A stretch of 60,000 nt of DNA from assembly GCA_950295325.1 (NCBI GenBank), contig OX485803.1:67783554-67843553 (forward strand), in the 5' to 3' direction. The stretch's first letter is position 1, and every line of letters begins with the position of its first letter. Below the pieces are notes generated by a model, which searched no databases, was not told the origin of the DNA, and was given only the letters and a program-made list of their open reading frames with translations. The position numbers and the translations under genes were made by a program. Below, piece after piece: positions 29,017 to 40,496 of the stretch. The DNA comes from Polytrichum commune. Lineage: Eukaryota; Streptophyta; Polytrichopsida; Polytrichales; Polytrichaceae.

Positions 29017-32000
29017 TCAATTTGATCCAGTACCACACATGCTAGAAGAATGATCACTAGCTTCACTACTATCACTGTTCGTAAGCCCTAGTGTCTCCAC
29101 ATTGGCTTCTAGGTCTAAAAACTTCTTGACAACAACATTGTATGAACGTCGTTTGGTAACAAGAATGGGTGATGAAGCCTCTGCCATAACTTTCGCTTGA
29201 GTTTCGATATAACATGGCAAACTCTTGGGACTAGGAGAAGGCGAGAGCACAAAATGTTGGAGAGAGTTCCCTCTACAATATACATTGAATAAACAGTTAG
29301 AAACTTGGAATAAATTTTCAAGTCTTACACAATAAAATAAAACAAAGACATGAATAAAAATAACAACCAACTTACTTACAACAACGTCTCTTTCGAGGCC
29401 TTGTGGAAGGCCTCACAATGTCCTCATCATCAGAACCATTGTCCTCTACTAGTAGAGGACGCTTGGTTTGGGGGTTGGCAATAGAAGTCGGAGGAGTATT
29501 CAAAGGTTCAAGAAGGGCTTTGAAAATATCACTATCGCTCTCCAAGGCCAACAAATGACGTCCAATGTTGCGGGTTGCATGGATAGAGGCCCCTATTCAT
29601 TGAACGCAAGACAATTAGTTCAAGCAAATATATTACATACAATGTATGAAAAAAAATGGATTAGGTAATGAGAACTAATGAAAATTACCTGTAGATGCAA
29701 AACAATCTAGTACCACATCGCCGGGTTTTGAAAATGCCTCAATCAATAGTTGCACAAATAATGAATCTTTCTCACGGGCACCTCTCCATGGAAGAACCCC
29801 ATTCATTAGCTGAGTTTGTAGAGAGGTGAAATTGTGGAGTAGGTCAATTTCTTCAAGGTTGATGCCTGCATTGCTAAGTTGTTGGTTTACGTAGATAGAA
29901 AACTTAAACACTACAAATGTTTCCTCCCATTTTCTTTGTACAAAAAGAAAAATCCGAAAGCGTTGTGACTGTCAAGGATAAACAAGTATGTCAATTAGTA
30001 TTTGAGAAGCAAAATGTTGGTACGAGTGGATTCAAACATCAATATACCAAAAACATAATTTGGTAGATAGAAAAAACTTGCTGTAGTTCTTATTTACAAA
30101 TTTTTTTTGGGATGCATCAAAATTCACAAATGAAAAAACTCAATAGAACTTACCCAATGTTTAGATTTCTTGTAACTAGAAAGCTTCAACTCATTCACAC
30201 CCATCCAGGAATCCAGTAGACGAAAGCCATATGTATCAACACGCTCAAGTGTGAATTCCTTCACCTTTCCGTTTTCTGGGTGGAACAACAAAATTGCTCC
30301 ATCATCATGAACATACTCTGAAGCAAACTCAAAGATGGGTTCAATTATCTCTTCTTCATTCAACAAGTTCCAAGCAGGAACATGAGAAGGTGATTCCGAG
30401 ACATTGGGGACTGGTAGTCCGTCTGGGATATCAGCAACAATCAAGTCAAAACATGGACTAGAGATCACGTTGCCTCCAAGAGTTCGTACCCGCTCCCCTC
30501 CAACCTTGACAATAGAAAATGCACATTTTTAGATTTAAGAATAACTTGCAATGCCATGTAACTTTATAACTTAATGTGAAATGAAAGAAAAACATTAGAA
30601 TAAGACTATAGATGATAAATTTTACCTTTTTTGCAAAATTAAGCATTTCATCCCATGCTTGTGCATTTTTCCCAGTCTTCTCTTTAACACTAAGCATTGT
30701 AGAAATTGATGATGGTAGAATTAGAGCTTGAGGCTCAATACCATGTCTATTGGGCTGAATTGTTGACCTAGCAATATACTCTGATGAAGCAAATGCATTT
30801 GGAGGAATAGATAGAAGAGTTGGAGGACAATGAGAGCGAGCTGTATCAATCACTTCAAAAGGAGTGGGAGACACAAGTGAAGGAGGAGGTGCAATAATAG
30901 GTGCAGGCATGGACGAAGAGGGCGTGTCATCTTTTGTGGTAGTATCTGTCGCCATCTTCTTTATAAATTTTTTCTCCCTTGGCTTCCTCCCCTTCTTCAC
31001 TGGTGCAACTTCTTCAATTTCCACCTCTTCCTCTAAAAACTCCTCTTGTGTGGTTGTTTTAGGATAGTCTTTAGCAGCCTCTTTCTCAGGTCCCTCAAGT
31101 GCCGGGGCAAAACTCCTTGGACACTCTAGGTACCAAGGACAAGCTTGGAGTTCTTGGGCAGAAAACCCCCGTTGTTGAGTGAAGGTGAACATACATCCCG
31201 TCAAAGACGTGTCAAGCCAACCCATGAAAAGCTTGGGCATAAATTTTCTTTCAATTCCACCTTTTGGAATCAACTCTCGTTTGAAATATCTGCAATCATA
31301 TAGAAAATGTTTGATTATTGCAATGACAAATATGCATATTCAATTATTCTATGGATTTGTAAAGCAAGTCAAATGTAAATAAATAAATATAATTGAACAA
31401 AAAGATATACCTGTAGAGTAGCCTCTTTGTTGCAACATCTGTACCCTCTTGGTCTTTGAAAGCTTTAGACCTCGAATATGAAGAATCTTTTTTGAACAAC
31501 CACCAAAAAGCATGATCCCACAACACAATGCGCCATGTCTCCACATAATTTCCAATTGTGTCTAACTCATCGTTGGCACTCCAATGGACCTCAATATTCT
31601 CAGACTTTATGATGCTCATGAATTCTGCTTTGGCTGCTTCTTCCAACTTCAAAGAACCCAAGATATATTAGAATGATTTTTTAGAAGGCAAAGCATATCA
31701 TAAAACAAACACCCATATAATATTATTCTCCATAGTTATATACATGTCGTCCACAATGGCAATTTCATGTTTTTATAATTTCCGATTGTATTTTTTGGAG
31801 TTTAAAGGCGTATAATATACAAATGGAAAGGTATTACAAAATGTAAGTATTAAATATGTTGATGAAAAAATTGTTGATAATATACCTCAGCCCAAAAAGC
31901 AACTTTAGAGAGCCATGTCTCTAAGGTCAATGTGTTGAAACCAGGGGGTGGAAATCGAAAGCCATCTCTAGAGGTTTCATTGGAATTCCACCACCGAAGA

Positions 32001-34531
32001 AAACGAACCTTGTGGTGTGGTTGGACCACACATGTAGATATCCTTTGAAGTTTCTCCAATGACATCTCGGGTTTCTCATTGGCGCTGTAATGCAAGTTAA
32101 TCTGAAAATTTGAAGGTGGACATTAGTAAAAACTAAAGACAAAACCAAAACCAAAACCAAAACCAAAACCAAAATCAAAATCAAAATCAAAATCAAAACT
32201 AAAACCAAAATCAAAGCCAAACTCAAAACCAAAACCAAAACCAAAACAAAAAATAAACATGGAAATTATTCATTTGCAAGTAAATAGAATTACATACCTC
32301 TTCTAGAAATCCAACGCCATTCTTTGGATTTGCAACAGCTGATTGCTTATCAAACTCTGTTCGGAAACCTTTAGTAGCTGCAGTGGCAGCTTGGGTCATG
32401 ACATCATGAACTCCCTTTGGAGTGCGGTCTTTTGGTTGTGTTTTTTCATAATACGCTCGTACTGTTGCATCTGAAATAGTAGCAATCTCTTGCTGCAGAC
32501 GAAAATAAAATTAGCAAATCATTGTAAAATGAATTGTACAAATGACAACAATGAAATGAATTCTTTTTGCAAGCACATGACTTACCCGGTGAAGGAATTG
32601 TATGAAAACTTTTGACGTCAATGGATACCAAGCACCTGGTAGTTTTCTATTTTCGCATTTCTTGTAATCATCATCGTTTAGAAGATCCTTGAACTCTTCT
32701 AATTTTAAGTTGCCATAGGTACTCATCCTATGTAATTGCTGAGCCAAGTTGCTCTTAACATGAGAATGCTCAGTAGACCTATAAAACCAATGAAAATAGA
32801 ATACAAGATAAATAAATTGATAAACATAGAAAATAACAAAAAATCAAAATAAAAAATTAGTGAAGAATGGAAAATAATGTGGACCAAATTTTGAAACTCA
32901 CCAATTGATGTCGTTCATAGCCTCCAATAGCATGTATATGCGACCTTCTGATACCAAAAGCATACAATCAACTTGGAAATGCCATTTGCGATCATAACGA
33001 TGCATCTTATGAATGTAGGCATACCAAGCTGCCAATCTATGGTTACCATCCCATACGAAGAACATGTGGTTAGACAAATGCGAAAGAAAAGGCTGAGACT
33101 TCAACCAACATTCAAATTGATCGTTTTCTTGTATCCAACATTCATCCCATGTCTCCACGATCTTGGGAGTCACCAACTTGCAAACTCCTTTGTCATTTGT
33201 TGTTGATACATAAAGTACACGATCACCTGGTCGATATCCACGAGCAAAGTCTGCCTCCAATCGTTTCACTTGACTTTGAAGAAGGGGACGCACCAATAGA
33301 AGGCCAATCATCCTGCATAAAGGAATATGAAAATGAGATGAAGGCCCTCCACCATTGAAAAACATGCAGTTGATGATGACATTGGAGTCGAATTTTTGAC
33401 CAATTCGTACATCGTGCTCCACCTCTTCTATTGTTTTCCCTTCAAAAGTGAGATGATAACTTTGATTTCGAATGGTGGTAGAAGTCTATAATGAACAGTA
33501 CATTAAAAACAAAGTGTAGTCAATGAAATGAAAAGTAAAACTTGTAGCATATGAATAAGACAGAGAACAATTGAAATATGAGGCCTCGTCAACGACGCTA
33601 TGTTCTCCAGCACAAACTAGCAAAACCAACATGAACCAGCAAAAACTAGCATAACCAACGTAAAACAGTAAAATCAACATAAACTAGCATAAACCAGCAT
33701 AAACTAGCAAAACCAGCATAAACCAACAAAAACCAACAAAATAAATAAAACCAACAAACCCAACAAAAACTAGCAAAAACTAGCAAAAACTAGCAAAAAC
33801 CAGCACAAACCAGCACAAACTAACAAAAACCAACAAAACCCAGCAAAAACTAGCAAAAACTAGCACAAACCAACACACCCTAAACTCTAAACCAACACAA
33901 ACCAACAACAAAGAAAAAATGAGATAAGATGCATTTTGAATCTATACCATTCCAATGAAACAGAAAATGATCCAAAATTGACGCCTCGTCAACGAGCCCA
34001 AGTTTCAGAGTGTAAACATGAAACCCCAAAAAAAAATTTAAAAATGTGCCTTCAAACTTTTGTTATCCCAATGAAACCCCAAAGAACTGAAATTTGAGGC
34101 CTCGTCAACGAGGCCATGCTTTTCAATACAAAACAACAACAAAGATAAAATGAGAAAATATGCATTTTGAACTTATACCATTCCAATGAAACAGAAAATG
34201 ACCCAAAATTGACGCCTTGTCAACGAACCCAAATTTCAAAGTGTAAGCATGAAATCCCAAGAAATTAAATAAATGTGCCCTTAAATTTTTGCTATTCCAA
34301 TGAAACAACTGACATTTGAGGCCTCATCAACGAGGCCATACTCTTCAACACAAAGCAGCAACAAACCTCAATGTAAGTTTCGGTGGCTCCAATCTCCAAA
34401 TCATGTGCGCCCTCGATGCATTCGGGGACAACCTCCCCACCATCGCCACGTTCATGTCCACCCTTCCCACCATCGCCACGCTCATGTCCATCCTCCCCAT
34501 CATCGTCGCGTTCCTGTCCATCCTTCCCCAT
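29017..34531 (-). CDS. ParB/Srx-like domain plus permuted N6-A/N4-C DNA methyltransferase-like protein
   Basis: Eleven exons join in phase with no stop: 34531-34367, 33485-32902, 32778-32586, 32492-32298, 32101-31886, 31646-31411, 31289-30626, 30504-30154, 29968-29689, 29592-29380 and 29270-29017, giving 1,116 residues. Introns are GT-AG. A Gly/Asp/Glu/His-rich repeat opens the protein. Residues 115-225 resemble ParB/sulfiredoxin domains: VRPLLQSQVKRL near 120, and FFVWDGNHRLAAW with the DGNHR box at 201-205. Exon 7 carries a basic nuclear-signal-like stretch (KKGRKPREKKFIKK) and a Pro/Ser linker. Residues 752-990 have the beta-class methylase order: motif IV at the site FDLIVADIPDG (775-779, DIPD in place of DPPY/W), then motif X/I in AREKDSLFVQLLIEAFSKPG and GDVVLDCFASTG (951-962, family DPFxGxG), then RNIGRHLLALESD. 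The Pro and aromatic of motif IV are changed, so catalysis is doubtful. A longer 5' end is possible. The exon 11 acceptor is the least certain. Confidence 0.8.
32139..32255. repeat. Hexanucleotide microsatellite (AAAACC/AAAATC)n in intron 4 of the ParB-methylase gene
   Basis: About 18 units of AAAACC alternating with AAAATC, AAAACT and AAAGCC lie just downstream of the exon 4 donor-side intron sequence and before exon 5 on the minus strand. It lies wholly within the intron. Confidence 0.9.
33581..34337. repeat. Five copies of a palindrome GGCCTCGTCAACGAGGCC in intron 1 of the ParB-methylase gene
   Basis: The copies are at 33581-33598, 33981-33998, 34098-34115, 34211-34230 and 34318-34337. 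The best copy, at 34098-34115, is a perfect 8-bp inverted repeat around a 2-bp spacer (GGCCTCGT-CA-ACGAGGCC). The last four sit about 107-116 bp apart, inside a roughly 228-bp duplicated unit (33905-34132 and 34133-34365) of otherwise AT-rich sequence. Their role is unknown. Confidence 0.85.
33605..33905. repeat. Short tandem repeat ACYAGCAWAA in intron 1 of the ParB-methylase gene
   Basis: The unit AAACTAGCAA / AAACCAGCAT (10-11 bp) is repeated some 25 times with drift over about 300 bp. It is non-coding and AT/C-rich on the plus strand. Confidence 0.85.
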
Positions 34532-35036
34532 TATAGCGTTTCCCTTGCATACCTTAGCATACCCTTGCAAACCCTAGCATACCATCTGAAGTTGGGCTTC
34601 GGACTCTAAAAAAAAAAAAAACAAGTAAAAAATTGGTAGATTTAGGCCAAAAGAATCTTTTAGATATATCCTATCATTTTAAATATTATAAAGCCATTTT
34701 TTCCCAAGCATACATTCTAACCTCACAAACCACCTTGATTTTTTTCAAATTTTTTGGACTCAATGGTGATTTTACAAAAATTGGCAAAGTCCTCTGAAAA
34801 TAATCGGGCAAGATTTCGCCCAAAAATCTTCTGATTTTGAAGATTTCTCTTAAGATTCTAAGATGTTCTTTTCGTTTTTGGGCCGTAAAACATTCACAAC
34901 TTCTCCGTTTTTTGCGTGCAATATACCGTTGGAATCATCTTCTCGAGCTCCACGACATGGAATTTGGTGTCAAATTCACCTCCAAGAAGAAAAAAAACAT
35001 GTACACATAAATTTAAATCGTTCCAATCTAATGGTT

Positions 35037-35369
35037 TTAGTTTTGGCAACAAATACATGAACTTATCACTTCTGTGCTTGTGGGAGATATGGCATTCGTA
35101 GCTGGACTAGATTTGCCTCCGTCTTCTACAATATCATTCATACAATCGAACTCGGTAATATCCATTGCTTCATTGTTTTGTATCGAGTTCTCCCCACATT
35201 GAAAAAGTCCAACTTCATGATCCTCATAGGACAAGGTCCGAATAATGCTACTAATCTCATTACCATTGGCCTTCTGCAAGCGTCTAACCATTCTTAATTT
35301 TTCTAACTGTTTCTTACTAGAAAACAGAAGACCAGCCTTACGTCTCTTCCTATGAAAATCCTTTGGCAT
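35037..35369 (-). CDS. Basic 110-residue ORF, possible upstream exon of the ParB-methylase gene
   Basis: It opens with ATG (MPKDFHRKRRKAGLLFSSKK) and continues KLRMVRRLQKANGNEISSII to a more acidic C-terminal half (MDITEFDCMNDIVEDGGKSS). The basic start would serve as a nuclear signal. It lies on the same strand and directly upstream of the methyltransferase-like gene, with a good acceptor in between. I could not find a donor that joins it in frame to the exon at 34531-34367, so it may be a separate small gene or the first exon of a model whose second exon differs from mine. No family is recognised. Confidence 0.45.
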   Translation of the reverse strand: MPKDFHRKRRKAGLLFSSKKQLEKLRMVRRLQKANGNEISSIIRTLSYEDHEVGLFQCGENSIQNNEAMDITEFDCMNDIVEDGGKSSPATNAISPTSTEVISSCICCQN

Positions 35370-35483
35370 CCTTGCAACTGGAAACACTACATGAAAAATA
35401 ATTGTACTATTTGGTCACAACTATGCAATCTCTCCAATATATAACGCTCATGTAGTGTAATGAATGTATCATCATCCGATTAT

Positions 35484-35615
35484 TTATGGCTTCTTAGAAA
35501 TGAATGATATCTATTTACATACATATAAACGGTCATTTGTAAAAGAGGCATATGGCTTCTCGTCTAGAAATGATATCTACTTACCTGGATGTAAACGTTC
35601 ATTTCTAAAGGAGGC
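35484..35615. repeat. Tandem duplication, about 63 bp, two copies
   Basis: TATGGCTTCT, AGAAATGA, GATATCTA, TTACA or TTACC, AAACG-TCATT and AAAGGAGGCG-like blocks occur twice head-to-tail, around 35487-35549 and 35550-35615, within the divergent region upstream of the transposase gene. Confidence 0.75.
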
Positions 35616-35852
35616 GCTCCTAAGAATTCATAATTCAAAACATTCTATAATAGTCACTAAAATTACATGAAATTTTTGTATGTCAGATGTATCAATTCAA
35701 ATTTTGAATCACTACGAGCTAACACTACGCAACGGAAATATTTGGTTGTCACTATTTTAAAGTCATTTCCTTTCTATTACAACAAACTTTCATATAACCG
35801 TCTCATACAATGACATTGAACGTGACTTTGTAGGTTGTACGCACATGCAAGT

Positions 35853-38800
35853 ATGGATATGGCATTTGTTCGCGGTGACGCCTCTAGCATTCCAATTTCT
35901 TTTTCCTGCAATGATAATGGTATGGCATGGGTATTTACATTGATTCTCAGTGTAAGATTCAATTTGGATTTGTCATCTTTATGGGTGGAGGAGGAGTTTT
36001 TTGATTCAGAAGGAGTTCAAGTCGTATCTACAGTCATGTTGCTGAAGATCGAGACTGACTCAGGATGCGGTTGGAAGCTTCTTCCAAGCAAGTACCATGT
36101 TTTTGGTACTCCAAGAATTACTAGGTCGATATCGACAGAAATTCTCACACCTGGGTCTGCAACCTCCACTGTTCAGATGCCTTGGGGAACTCGTGTGAAG
36201 GTAGAGTCTCCAAGTCATAGTCATATTGATCTTACTGAGTCTTCCGATGATGATGTAGTTGTTGTCAATGATGCGAATCGCAAGCTATCTCCTATACATG
36301 AGAAATGTGAAGACACTTTTCTAAGTGTACATAATATGGACCATCATAGCACGTTGAATCCTTCTGTTCATAAAAAAACATCTAAATTTGTGAGCATCTT
36401 GGAATGCCTTAGAGATATGCAAAGTCGTCCACGTGCACGGAATGAATTGAAATTTATAAACCTCAATACAATCCGTTGTGACGCAGTCCGTCACCTTCCT
36501 CAATCATTTAATGGAGATGTGTTTTTTAAGTTACCTCCTCTTCCTTCTTCCGCATCCCCTTCTAGAAGTGGAGCCAACTCAATTTCATTGTCTTCTGTAG
36601 GTCGACAGCTAGAAGGCATGGATCGTAAGTTCGATAGCCACAATTGGACATACACACACACCACAAACATTACAAATGATTTCGGCCTAAAGTTCCGCTA
36701 TTCATTGTGTGTGGCCATTTGGTTTGCGAAAACACAACTTGCCCTAAACTACGGCGAAGTGGCAACAAAAATGAGACAGAATGGGAGGGATCGTCACATG
36801 TTGTCTTTGATGTGGGACAACAATCTCCTGTAAAGTCTAATCTCGTATGTCGGATCTGTAAAGAAGTCCCATCCTGCATAGCTCCATGCCATTGCCGCAT
36901 GTATAGGGTCTTGAACTCAATAGGTCTTCCAAGAGCTTGTATCCATGTTGGTATTCACGATCATCCAGTGGGTAAAGGGATTTGTCGTGATTCTGTTCAT
37001 CGAACAACATCTTTGATTAGTCAAGAGGTATCAAAGACACCAACTGCAACAAATTCCGCCATTCGGCTTGCTGCTAGCAAGGAATTTCTTGCATCCGAAT
37101 TGTTTGGAGAGGAAGGACTACACAGCGACCGAAAACCCCTCTGCGGAGAGGCCCTTGAGGCTGTTATGGACAAATTCCGGATACTCAGTTCACCTACTAT
37201 TCGAAATACCATCTCTAGTTTCCGTCACAATACAAACGGGGGACCCATTGACAACATTATCTCGTTGAAAATGAAAAGTACATATTCCTTTATTCAAGAT
37301 AGTGTGTTCCCAGGCCAAGGTAAGGATAAAGTTTACCTTTTCAAGATGTCTGAGGAAGGACCGGGAAGCGGGGTGGATTTGGTAAGGCGAATGCAATCTG
37401 CTGGAGACTTGCAGAACTCTTGGTGCATGTTCGATCATGTTAAGAGGGTGAAAGGATGGATGTCAATGGCTGCCCATGTCTATGACCCTGAGTTTTGTCG
37501 AGTCCAAACTATTTGTGTTTGCGACATGATGAGTGAGGATGCTCAGTCACAACAACAAATGTGGAGATCCCTCAATTCCGTCATGGCACGCCATGGGATT
37601 TCATCTCCAAACTTCAAGGGTTTCATGGCTGACAATGCAATGGCCAACTGACATGCTGTTCGTGTGGTGTATGGAAGTGGCAACAAGCAAGAGCCAATGC
37701 AAGATCGAGAGCGCTCTTGTCTACTTCATTGGACAACTTCGCTAAATAGACATACAGAGAAACTCATTCGACTAGAGTTCCAAAAAACTCACAAGAGGCT
37801 TTGCAAACAATACAAGGATGCAAAATCAATGGCAGAAGCAGAAGAGAGATACCTTGGAATCAAGGGTTGGTGGCTTTCTTCAAGAGCTGCATCAGAGGAT
37901 TCTTTGCGAGAACTAGATGACTGGCTGGGTTTTTGGCACTTTCGATACCGGCAGTGGGGTGGATTTTTAGAATTGGTAAGTTATATACCTCCTTGAATTT
38001 GAATTTTCCTTCTTTATTGCTCAACTGTTATTCATGGACAAGTTGCTTTAGTGTCCCTAACGTATGTGGTTTTGTTTAATTGTTTTCCTTCACATCTATA
38101 ATATTTACACAAGTTTGGGTTCAACATCCACTAGTCTTATTATGGAAACATGATTTTGGAAACCAATGAAACCTTACTTTATCATTCAAAATCATTCTTA
38201 TTGTTGCAGAACCTCAATTTAGAAGAGCTAGCTGAGATGCCTTCATGCAATTTGGCAGAGACAGTTCACAACAAGTGGTTGCAAATGTCTGGGAAGAGGG
38301 GAACCTGCTTGTACGTCGCCACAACCAATGACATGATGCGGGCTATTCAACAATCGACTAATTATTGGGCATACCTCCAAGGGTATGCATCTGGCACTGG
38401 TCCCCACTTGGATGAACTTTGCCTTCGAGCTGCAAGACGAACTAGAAATCCAACAAAATTTGCCGAGGCTGTCGCCAAACTTCCAGATGCTCACCTATTA
38501 GCCACGCGGGTTCCCCACTTGGAAGGTGAAGAAATATTTGGCTCCTCAAAGCGCAAACTGAATTTGCCTCCTGGATTAGACGGCGACTCTCATCGCCACG
38601 ATACAGTGAATTTTTCTGCACCTAGAGTTCAGACTCGGTCAGTCAAAGCACGCACAGAAGAAGATGCATCGACAACAATACCAACGCCAACGCCAACGCC
38701 AGTGTCAACACAAGAAGGTGAACCAAGCACATTATGTCGACACGCTACCAAAATACTTGAAACAAACTGCAACCCTTCACTATGGCACATTGCTAGGTGT

Positions 38801-39643
38801 AAAAAAGAAGGGAAGACTTGTCACGGAGTTCAAATCGGGATGAAGAAGAGATGCGGGGCCAAGATAAACAAGTCAAGCAAGAGTGGAACGGTAGCACCTA
38901 CCTACAACGGCCGCATGACAGAATATGGAACCAAGGCCATTATCAACTTTGATTTCTGGTTTTGTGCAGATGACCTATTGCGTTGTGTTGGAGGCTCTAA
39001 GGTTAAGTGGGTTCACGATTGGCCTCCTCTTCCAAATGTCTGGCCTATTGCATGTGGGACACATCTCACAAAATCAGAGATTCTTTTTCTACAGGAAGCA
39101 GGATTTCAACTGCAAACTGAAGATGTAGGCGAACCAACACTCCACCTCTTCAATGAAGACGGTACAGGAAAAAATGTGTCATTCCTACACTCAAAGCAAC
39201 TAGATAGTGATGTCCAACCATCTGACGGTGATATGCACCCCACAAAGTGATTGGGAAGAACCATTCGGCGTAATCCTAATGCGCCCACAGTTGACCACCG
39301 CAACAAATGGGAGACAACACGGAACTTGAACGCAGTCGTTGATTCTGTTGTCGTTATTCCAAACCCTGGCTATGGTAGAGTGTTAACTTTGATCTCTGGT
39401 ATCTTTCCCAACCAAAAGGTCTATCGAATCACAATTTCGGATTTTCCTGCTTGTACTTGCGAAGACTTTATCACCATGAGTACGGCTGCACTTGGTAGTA
39501 GGAAATCTTGGGTAAACTGCAAGCATTTATATTATGTCTTTAGGTTTATTTGCAAGGCAAACTTAGAGAATGACAAATATATACATGCACCAAGTCTGAG
39601 TTTTGATGAAGTGAAGTTACTTCTTGTAGGTAGCAATCTATAA
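35853..39643 (+). pseudogene. MULE transposase with WRKY-GCM1-like zinc finger, DDE core and SWIM finger (degenerate)
   Basis: This is the transposase of the surrounding 13-kb element, about 1,180 residues long. Coding text runs 35853-36706, then 36707-37975 after a frameshift, an intron 37976-38209 (TTG|GTAAGT ... TTGCAG|AAC, phase 0), and 38210-39643. The N-terminal part has a SUMO-interaction-like motif (HIDLTESSDDDVVVV). Next is a Cys/His region ending RACIHVGIHDHPVGKG, like the WRKY-GCM1 fingers of MULEs. The DDE core has CVCDMMSEDAQ (first Asp), GFMADNAMAN (second Asp) and the MULE C-x2-H in ERSCLLHW. A SWIM finger closes it (CTCEDF, then CKHLYYV near 39447-39535). Damage: a two-base gain in a TGTGTG run near 36705-36712, TGA at 37649-37651 (site expected to be Trp) and TGA at 39248-39250. 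It cannot make full-length transposase. Confidence 0.88.
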
Positions 39644-40428
39644 GATTTTTTGTATTTGTCTTGTAGTAGATAGTGAAACCATTTATGTGCAGAGGTGGAT
39701 ATAGAATTTTCAATTGGAGTAGATGCCACATACCTTAAATTCTAATTGCTTTATGCTGGAAATTGTTTATGGCACTTCAAGGACCACTCAAATCATTTGT
39801 AAAATTGTAAACATGAAATAAAGATATAAGAAAATGCTGAATTTAGCCTCACAATATTGTAGGATGAAATGTTACTATGCTACAAATGAATCTTAAGAGA
39901 GCTCCTCAGTTCTAAGAAACACTTAACCACATCCAAACAACATTGTAAAATTGTTTGTTACATATCTCCAAATGAACTTTCAAGGTATTCTTTGGTTCCA
40001 AAACACATTAAACCAACCTCTGGGATAGTTAACAAAGTTTTTGCAGTCAATGAAGCAAATATTTTTTGTAAATGATTTTTTTAAATAAGCAAAAAAAATC
40101 ATTCATTTTTTCAAGACATCTTTAGCAATGTCCAAAGAAAGTTCTTTTTGGATGAATGGTGAATGAATGATGAATGAATGATATGGATGAATTTCATTTG
40201 TTTATCAAATCTCTCGTGGTGAAATCTTCTTGTTGTGGGAGATGTTGGTTTTTCAATAATTTTGATTTATACAACAATTGATTGAAAATTTATTATTTTT
40301 AATAAAATTTTGTAAATTTTGTGATTTTGTAATTTTTGACATTACTATATTTAGGCTTGAAAATATTCTTTATTACTTTAACGTGTCTATTTTTAATATA
40401 AATCATTGCACTAAGCGCTCAAAACTAG

Positions 40429-40486
40429 TTGCTCATTGCTCAAAGCTCAATGCTCATTGCTCCCCGCTCACACTCTAGCACCGTTG
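40429..40486 (-). repeat. Right terminal inverted repeat of the MULE
   Basis: Read inward on the minus strand it begins CAACGGTGCTAGAG, followed by the subrepeat run GAGCAAT, GAGCATT, GAGCTTT, GAGCAAT, GAGCAAC. It matches the left end at 35 of 42 positions and keeps more subrepeats than the left. The target duplication CTTCCTGTGT follows immediately. Confidence 0.88.
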
Positions 40487-40496
40487 CTTCCTGTGT

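Larger units (their letters stand above)
34532..35852. promoter_or_regulatory. Divergent intergenic region between the two MULE genes
   Basis: The two MULE genes point away from this 1.3-kb interval, so it should hold both promoters. On the minus strand a very strong acceptor-like sequence (a T run of about 14 bases ending TTTAG, near 34605-34620) lies upstream of exon 1 of the ParB-methylase gene. That suggests one more upstream exon, perhaps the open frame at 35369-35037. No TATA box or start site can be assigned. Confidence 0.45.
27426..40496. mobile_element. Complete 13-kb Mutator-like transposon (MULE) with two divergent genes
   Basis: The element spans 27436-40486 (13,051 bp). Its ends are inverted repeats alignable without gaps over 42 bp (27436-27477 and 40445-40486) with 35 identities. 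They abut a perfect 10-bp direct repeat, CTTCCTGTGT (27426-27435 and 40487-40496), in the 8-11 bp range of MULE target duplications. It encodes a MULE-type transposase on the plus strand (35853-39643) and a ParB/DNA-methyltransferase-like gene on the minus strand (34531-29017). A possible extra exon lies at 35369-35037 and a small ORF at 28373-28158. The two genes diverge from a shared region at about 34.6-35.8 kb. TIR divergence and the broken transposase point to an old insertion. Most MULEs carry one transposase gene, so the second gene is unusual. Confidence 0.9.

Noticed and set aside
29017-34531. Bacterial contamination as source of the ParB-methylase
   Set aside because: The coding text is cut by ten GT-AG introns and lies between eukaryotic transposon ends in continuous plant sequence.
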